From: Mesocentrotus franciscanus
Taxonomy: Eukaryota > Echinodermata > Echinoidea > Camarodonta > Strongylocentrotidae
Reading direction: 5' to 3'
DNA: 64,000 nucleotides
Assembly: GCA_037976565.1 (NCBI GenBank)
Contig: CP137682.1
Span: 30,535,790 to 30,599,789, forward strand
A model generated the notes under the pieces. That model made no database searches and was not told the DNA's origin. It worked only from the letters and a program-made list of their open reading frames with translations. The translations under genes were made by a program, and so were the position numbers. Of the stretch, positions 58,317 to 64,000 are shown piece after piece (the first letter of the stretch is position 1; each line of letters begins with the position of its first letter).

Positions 58317-58555
58317 AGGGGTAATATACCCCTTCACGGTTAAGGCCGCCTTTTAATTTGCGAGTAAACATTGCGGCATCAATGTTTTCAGACGCGCATG
58401 TAGTGTTGCGTCACTGCCTTCGCTGCGCGCTCACATCATATCGACACATGCGCTTAGCATGCTGCATAAAATAAAAGTTACTCGCAATTTAAAATGGCGT
58501 CCAGGTTGGCGCATGCACACTCTTGTAACCGTGAAAGGGTGTATTACGTACCCCC
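58317..58555. mobile_element. Foldback/MITE-like element (~239 bp)
   Basis: Outer arms GGGGTAATATACCCCTTCAC (from 58317) and CGTGAAAGGGTGTATTACG (to about 58555) are inverse complements with a few mismatches. Inner arms at 58349-58367 (CTTTTAATTTGCGAGTAA) and 58478-58499 also pair. The element could fold over most of its length. Confidence 0.7.
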
Positions 58556-59499
58556 AGTGGATTGTAGTTAAAGGAGATGAAGCAAAAATAGAGAATGAAA
58601 AATCACATACACATGTACATGTATTTAAATGGAGGGAAACCGGCAAGCACGTAAGAAAATGTTGTGACAGAGTTAGGAGATAAGAAATTAAATGAATAAC
58701 TTTTTCAATTACCATTATGTCTGATAAGTAATATCCAGTTCGTCCAATATCCAATTGGTCTAGAAACCTTTTCGGCTAAACCCATTTGGTCTAATCATCA
58801 ATTTGTCTTATTGCCAGATAGGCTATTGTACATACATATCAAATCCTTAGGCCAGCTTGTCACCATATTTTTTGTACGAATGTATATTCTATTAAAACTG
58901 CACTTTTGCCGACTTTGCAAAAGGTACATGAACAAGAAAATAGACCAAATGTAGTTTGACGAACTGAATTATGGACGAAATGGGTTTTGATGTGCTAAAG
59001 GTCCGAGTGGTGATTGAGCTACCTGTAGTGGAAAAAGTGGTTGTAAGACAATTACCCCGAAAAATAGCATTTAAAACTTTTTAAAGATAAAGTGTCTTTC
59101 TTCCTCGCTTCGCTGACAATGTTGACAGTGAGGTGCCCGATCATATTTTTTACCACGCTCGTAACATTAATGGGATAAATATTTGTGTATCAAGGTCATG
59201 ACCGAATTTACGGTTTTTTTTTAATTCATGTATATTTGGCGAGGTGCCCACATACTTTACATCTTTTCTAGTGTGCTGATTACAAAATATATTTTTTTAA
59301 CCATTTAAAAATGTCTTCTTTTTCTTGAAACAAATGTGCCCAAACGTGTGTACATGGCAGTTAACGAGTGCCAGAGTAATGCAAAATAAACATTCTGTGT
59401 AGAAATTTAGGATTTGGATGACGTGAAACTTTGTGGTATTGGGTTTTTTGCAGTACAACAGAAAACTAAAATTTTGCTGTCTTTCATCAAATATTGGCC
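58556..59499. other. Unassigned AT-rich DNA
   Basis: No recognisable gene, array module or repeat; short TACATGTA-type runs occur near 58610-58625. Confidence 0.45.
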
Positions 59500-59872
59500 T
59501 TAAAGACAAGGTTAAGTTCTGGGAAGAGGTGACAAATAATTTGTGATTGTATTATGCAAGTGTGGAAGAACATCGGATTAAAAATGTTCCTGAAAGCGTG
59601 GCTCTTCAAATGCCTTAGTATTCTAAATATGGCATGTAACAAAAAAAATCGGTACAGATTTTATGCCACATGTTCATGTAGTCCCATATATCTTTCTGTG
59701 TACAGTGCTTGTAACTTTACCAAGACTGGGCCAAATTTCTTATCATGTTGATGATTCTAGAACCTTGCAGTACACACCAATACTTATACGCTAGATGATC
59801 AACCTTTTCTGATCAATTCCACGTTTCTTTCACAATGCAATCGCATGACCAGAACTCAACTTTATCTTTAAA
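59500..59872. mobile_element. TTAA-flanked MITE, copy 2 (~373 bp)
   Basis: Ends TTAAAGACAAGGTTAAG (59500 on) and CTCAACTTTATCTTTAA (to 59872) are imperfect inverted repeats, about 20 of 23 matching, with TTAA outside. The right half (59678-59872) matches copy 1 at 45386-45578 with few changes. The left halves are much less alike, so the two may be different subfamilies or one may be rearranged. Confidence 0.75.
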
Positions 59873-61553
59873 GTGTATACCAGTATATTTCAAAAATCTA
59901 TGCAGAAATGTGTTAAATGACATCCTCTTTCACATCGTATAATTTAAGTGAAAGTTTGCCATCAAATTTTTGAGGCTCCCAACACTTTACAGGGGCTTTA
60001 ACCATTTTGACACTGTACAAAAATATTGATACATGTATTTTGAGTAACTTTTCTGTCACTAGCACTTTCTTCTAGGGGCTTTAAGATCAGGTAGGATACA
60101 ACAAAATTACAGTTTTCAGAATGCTGCCCCTAGCCGATCCTGACATAAACAAAACATTGTGCAATAGATATAATTTTGTTCAAGCTTAGAATTATTTGAA
60201 GTATTTAATTCAAATAATTTCTATGTTTAGGCATAATTCTTATGATTTTTTTCAAGAATACGTCTTTGCGTCAACTTCAATTTGATATATATTTTTTCAC
60301 TGAAATCATTTCTGGGAAACCAATTGATTAGATTTGCTTTTGTAGCTGTGTCAGGAAATGGTTAAAATAATACTTAAAAATTTATGGATTACTTGTTCAA
60401 TTACAGTAGGTAGGCTCACTTTTGTAGTTAGGTACATGTACATGTACCTGTATAGACATTCTGAAGAATCTGAAATGACTGCATTCCGCCATGACAAAGA
60501 TAATGCTCCCTATCATCATGAAAGCGATGTTTCAAAATCACTGTGAAAATCAGCACACGCAAATCAGTCAAGTTCGCTAACAATCTTCACTGTAAGCCTC
60601 ATTTGCATATGTGCTGCGGTCTCACTGAATTATCTCATTAGGCCCATTTACACATCCCTACCATTGTGAAATTGTTTAAAAATATTATATTATGAGGAAT
60701 TTTCTTATTGCTTTCTGATAACACAGAAACTGTAACATTTATATTTTTAGCATGTACATGTACATGAATGCTGCAACTGGATACTTCACTGGCAATACAA
60801 TGTCGGCATGAGTTACATGTATAAACATCCATGTAAAAGAAATTATAAAAGGTATTCATGACCATTAAAACCAACAATTGACAGGAAAAAAAAGAAACAT
60901 ACAGGCGTTTGAATTTGCCCTATCCAGTACAAGTAGTAGCTTTTTTAATTATTATTCTTAAAAAAGAAAAAAAAAAAATGATCAAAAAATACTTGATCAA
61001 TTGAATGTAAATACAGAAAGGTCATTAGCAAACCAACCAACAGAACAAACTTATCTCATATTTCAAATGCCTACATGTATGTAATGTATAATCCATGTCA
61101 ATTAATGTGCTGCTAATTATAGTATTATAAAATTCAATTTTCTTTATGTTACAACTACAAGTGCATTTCAAGCCAATCCATTCAGATATTTAAAATGGTA
61201 TTTGGATGATTCATATCTGACATAACAAAAATACATACAAACTTATGTGGTTTACAATAAAGTGTTATTTCTGATGGCTAATAAAATGCATGTTTATATA
61301 GACAAAAGATCTGTGAGACTGGAGCAACAAAAAAAGTAAAATAAATAAACAGCATTTCCCCGAATCCTACGCTTACAATAACATGCTTCAGTCCTTCAAA
61401 CATCCTCTGTATCTTTATGTTCATAAAAAAGTTCAATTTTCATTTCAAATGGCAACTTTTTATGTGTTTTCAGATGTCTTCCACATACTGGTACATGTGG
61501 GCTGTGCATAACCGTAATGAGGTACTTGAGCACACTCCTAAGCTTACAGGCGA
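59873..61553. other. Unassigned AT-rich DNA
   Basis: Contains TACATGTACATGTAC runs (60431-60450, 60752-60764) and poly-A tracts (60960-60979). No coding signal or repeat family that I can support. Confidence 0.45.
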
Positions 61554-61929
61554 GTACTGAATACTCGGACGCCATGTTTTTTAAATTTTTTTGCCAACAC
61601 CATACTACAAAGATTCGTCTCCAAACCCACGCGATTTTACTTCAAGTTGCTGTTGAAAACCGATTTGTGCTTTTGAATTTTTCACAAATAATAGAAACAA
61701 TGTTATTTTAAAACTAAAGATCCAGACAAATATTCTGCCGAGTCCAAACAGAATCCGAGATTTGGTCCCAGTTTCTGAGTGGTGAGTTGACAGTGACACC
61801 CTGTGTATGATTGAGCTGGAAACATTTTTACCCACGGTACCATGCCGGTGCTCTTCTTGCACGGTGACCGTTGGCCTGACAGTGCCAGGTGAACAGGAAA
61901 AAAAAATGGCGTCGAGTATTCGAAAGTAC
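61554..61929. mobile_element. Element bounded by ~29 bp imperfect inverted repeats
   Basis: Left arm GTACTGAATACTCGGACGCC plus ATGTTTTTT (61554-61582) and right arm AAAAAATGGCGTCGAGTATT plus CGAAAGTAC (61900-61929) are inverse complements with small indels. The interior has no clear ORF. A third partial copy of the arm (GAGTATTCGAGTACTG) follows at 61963-61978. Confidence 0.55.
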
Positions 61930-62029
61930 GAGAAATCGCATTTGAGAAGTTGTCAACAGTGCGAGTATTCGAGTACTGCCGCAGCCTTAGTACATTGTAC
62001 ATACGTACACACTGTACACTGTCACCTGT

Positions 62030-62529
62030 NNNNNNNNNNNNNNNNNNNNNNNNNNNNNNNNNNNNNNNNNNNNNNNNNNNNNNNNNNNNNNNNNNNNNNN
62101 NNNNNNNNNNNNNNNNNNNNNNNNNNNNNNNNNNNNNNNNNNNNNNNNNNNNNNNNNNNNNNNNNNNNNNNNNNNNNNNNNNNNNNNNNNNNNNNNNNNN
62201 NNNNNNNNNNNNNNNNNNNNNNNNNNNNNNNNNNNNNNNNNNNNNNNNNNNNNNNNNNNNNNNNNNNNNNNNNNNNNNNNNNNNNNNNNNNNNNNNNNNN
62301 NNNNNNNNNNNNNNNNNNNNNNNNNNNNNNNNNNNNNNNNNNNNNNNNNNNNNNNNNNNNNNNNNNNNNNNNNNNNNNNNNNNNNNNNNNNNNNNNNNNN
62401 NNNNNNNNNNNNNNNNNNNNNNNNNNNNNNNNNNNNNNNNNNNNNNNNNNNNNNNNNNNNNNNNNNNNNNNNNNNNNNNNNNNNNNNNNNNNNNNNNNNN
62501 NNNNNNNNNNNNNNNNNNNNNNNNNNNNN
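62030..62529. other. Assembly gap (500 N)
   Basis: Exactly 500 N separating unique DNA from the opposite-orientation array. Confidence 0.99.
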
Positions 62530-63797
62530 AATAATACGTACGTATCACCTAATGCATGGTTCCCGCAAAGTTCTACCGAATTCGCAATTTCAACTTTCAA
62601 TTGAAAGTTTTGACATGATCCCAACATCTGATCAAAAACCAAAAGCACGGTTTTTATAGCCCATAGTCTCAGCTATAACATACCAAAATTTGGGAGAAAA
62701 TAGCACAAATAAGCTAGATAGTGCTCAAAGATTAATGTCATGTAGATTCATGATGTGAACGAAATTCACCGTCCATAGACATAACACGCAAATTAAGAAA
62801 ATTCTGACATGTCATCTTCAAATGAAATTTTCACCATGATAACGTCATCAAAATGAAAATGATGTGCACTAATCTTGTAGAGAATTGTCTTAACTACAAC
62901 ATATCGAAATTTAAAAGAAAATCGATCAATATTTACAGAGATACAATCAATTTTCCATAAATATGCTGACGTCATAATATGCAAATTCGTTTTTTGAGTT
63001 CCAAGGCCATTATGATGATGTCACGATATATATAATGGCCAAATGAGACATGAAATCATATCTCCGACTCATAATCTATCAAATATGAAAAAAATTGAAG
63101 GTCCGAGCATCCCAAAGAGCTATAATGGATTTTGTATAGGCATGTTTTTGCCCATATATGCTATGTATTACAAGAGCTCGCGCGCACGGACATGTTTCTT
63201 GAACGGACGCTCATTCCGTTATTAATGGTCATAAAAGGATAAACATGGTATCAAATTGTTCAGAAAAAATGAGGAACATCATGTCAAAAATAAACTAGGA
63301 GGAATTATTTTTCGTTCGGCCGTCACGAACGAAAACGCGCGAAAATTCGCGTTTTCGCGTTTTTTTGCGAAATGCTTAAATGACCTGAAACGTATGCAAA
63401 ATGAATTTGAGACGATTTTGAGCATTTTTAAATTTGCGCGCGCACTGACGCGCGGACGTATGCGCGCGCGCGTTTATTGACCTGAAATTGACCGGACGGA
63501 TATTGACCTTGATCATGGTAAATATGAATGAGAAATGACTTTCTGTTATGAAGTTATGATCGTTTGTGATTTTCAGAAAATATCACAAAATGGCGCCTGG
63601 ATGACGTCACGATGACTCCATGACCTTGAGAAGGTTACTTGAACTTGATATTATAGGGCCTGATGACTGACAGAAATTGAAGGAAATTGACCATGTCGAT
63701 TTCGAGTAAACGTTTACACAAAAAGTGTACGGAAGAAATAATAAAGAAAGAAAATTCTGACGAAATCAATAGGTAGTCTGTCGTTGACAGACCACCT
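62530..63797 (-). repeat. Opposite-orientation array unit, 1268 bp, form-B relative
   Basis: The phrase AATAATACGTACGTATCACC occurs at 62530 and again at 63798, giving a 1268 bp period. Read on the minus strand, the unit starts with a palindrome (63771-63797, arms AGGTGGTCTGTC/GACAGACTACCT), then a form-B-like 5' module with CG-alternating blocks (63436-63473, 63337-63358), then a monomer-like body. It ends with CATGCATTAGGTG and the 12 bp palindrome ATACGTACGTAT, in place of the hairpin plus CTAG. No tRNA-like or CT module. A shorter relative of the main family. Confidence 0.85.
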
Positions 63798-64000
63798 AAT
63801 AATACGTACGTATCACCTAATGCATGGTTCCTGCAAAGTTCTACCGAATTCGCAATTTCAACTTTCAATTGAAAGTTTTGACATGATCCCAACATCTGAT
63901 CAAAAACCAAAAGCACGGTTTTTATAGCCCATAGTCTCAGCTATAACATACCCAAATTTGGGAGAAAATAGAGCACAAATAAGCTAGATAGTGCTCAAAG
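63798..64000 (-). repeat. Second opposite-orientation unit (partial, runs off window)
   Basis: Repeats 62530-62732 almost exactly (AATGCATGGTTCC, GAAAGTTTTGACATGATCCC, AAATAAGCTAGATAGTGCTC). This is the right-end part of the next 1268 bp unit, so the array continues beyond the window. Confidence 0.9.

Noticed and set aside
58459..58683. 74-codon open frame with some complexity
   Set aside because: Its start lies in the right arm of the foldback element and no domain is recognisable.
61907..62029. Possible first coding exon starting ATGGCGTCG
   Set aside because: The start lies in an inverted-repeat arm, and the following sequence repeats the arm again before running into a gap.

Overview
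This window is eukaryotic intergenic DNA dominated by repeats. I find no intact protein-coding gene. The supporting signs are poly-T-terminated tRNA-like modules, MITEs, a SINE, LTR-retrotransposon and Penelope-like remnants, and long AT-rich non-coding stretches. Palindromic TACATGTA runs, TAGGCCTA-rich DNA and an integrase-before-RNase H Ty3/gypsy remnant suggest a marine invertebrate, perhaps a deuterostome such as an echinoderm. That assignment is an inference from memory, not a proof. Four gaps of exactly 500 N (105-604, 22636-23135, 46120-46619, 62030-62529) look like fixed-size scaffold gaps, and three of the four touch the repeat array on at least one side.

Layout. (1) 1-41660 is a head-to-tail array of complex units, mostly 2.0-2.4 kb, with larger composite units of 3.1-4.4 kb. 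It is interrupted by a GC-rich insertion and a gap (21401-23135) and by a 1 kb insertion (26525-27512). (2) 41660-46119 is low-copy DNA with a TA-flanked MITE, a broken Ty3/gypsy pol remnant on the minus strand and a TTAA-flanked MITE. (3) 46620-55157 is a second block of the same array in the same orientation; its last copy ends cleanly at 55157. (4) 55158-62029 holds a CT-rich tract, a Penelope-like GIY-YIG remnant, a 4-copy ~134 bp tandem repeat, a tRNA-derived SINE, a foldback element and a second copy of the TTAA MITE. (5) 62530-64000 carries related units in the opposite orientation with a 1268 bp period.

Unit anatomy, left to right: an optional 27-30 nt palindrome with arms AGGTGGTCTGTC; a 5' module in two forms (A and B) rich in AGGTCA half-sites, TGACGTCA palindromes and alternating CG; diverged ~222 bp monomers, or in composite units a homogeneous 223-226 bp tandem array; a tRNA-Gly-like module with box A, box B and a poly-T run; a CT-rich module; and a conserved right end. 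The right end is a subterminal CAGACCACCT, a 9-bp-stem hairpin, 5 nt, then CTAG followed by T. It is shared by units whose internal sequence differs, so it looks like a genuine element terminus. The best hypothesis is a tandemly amplified non-autonomous Helitron/Helentron-like element that carries a SINE-like head. No transposase or Rep/helicase coding sequence is visible, so this remains unproven.
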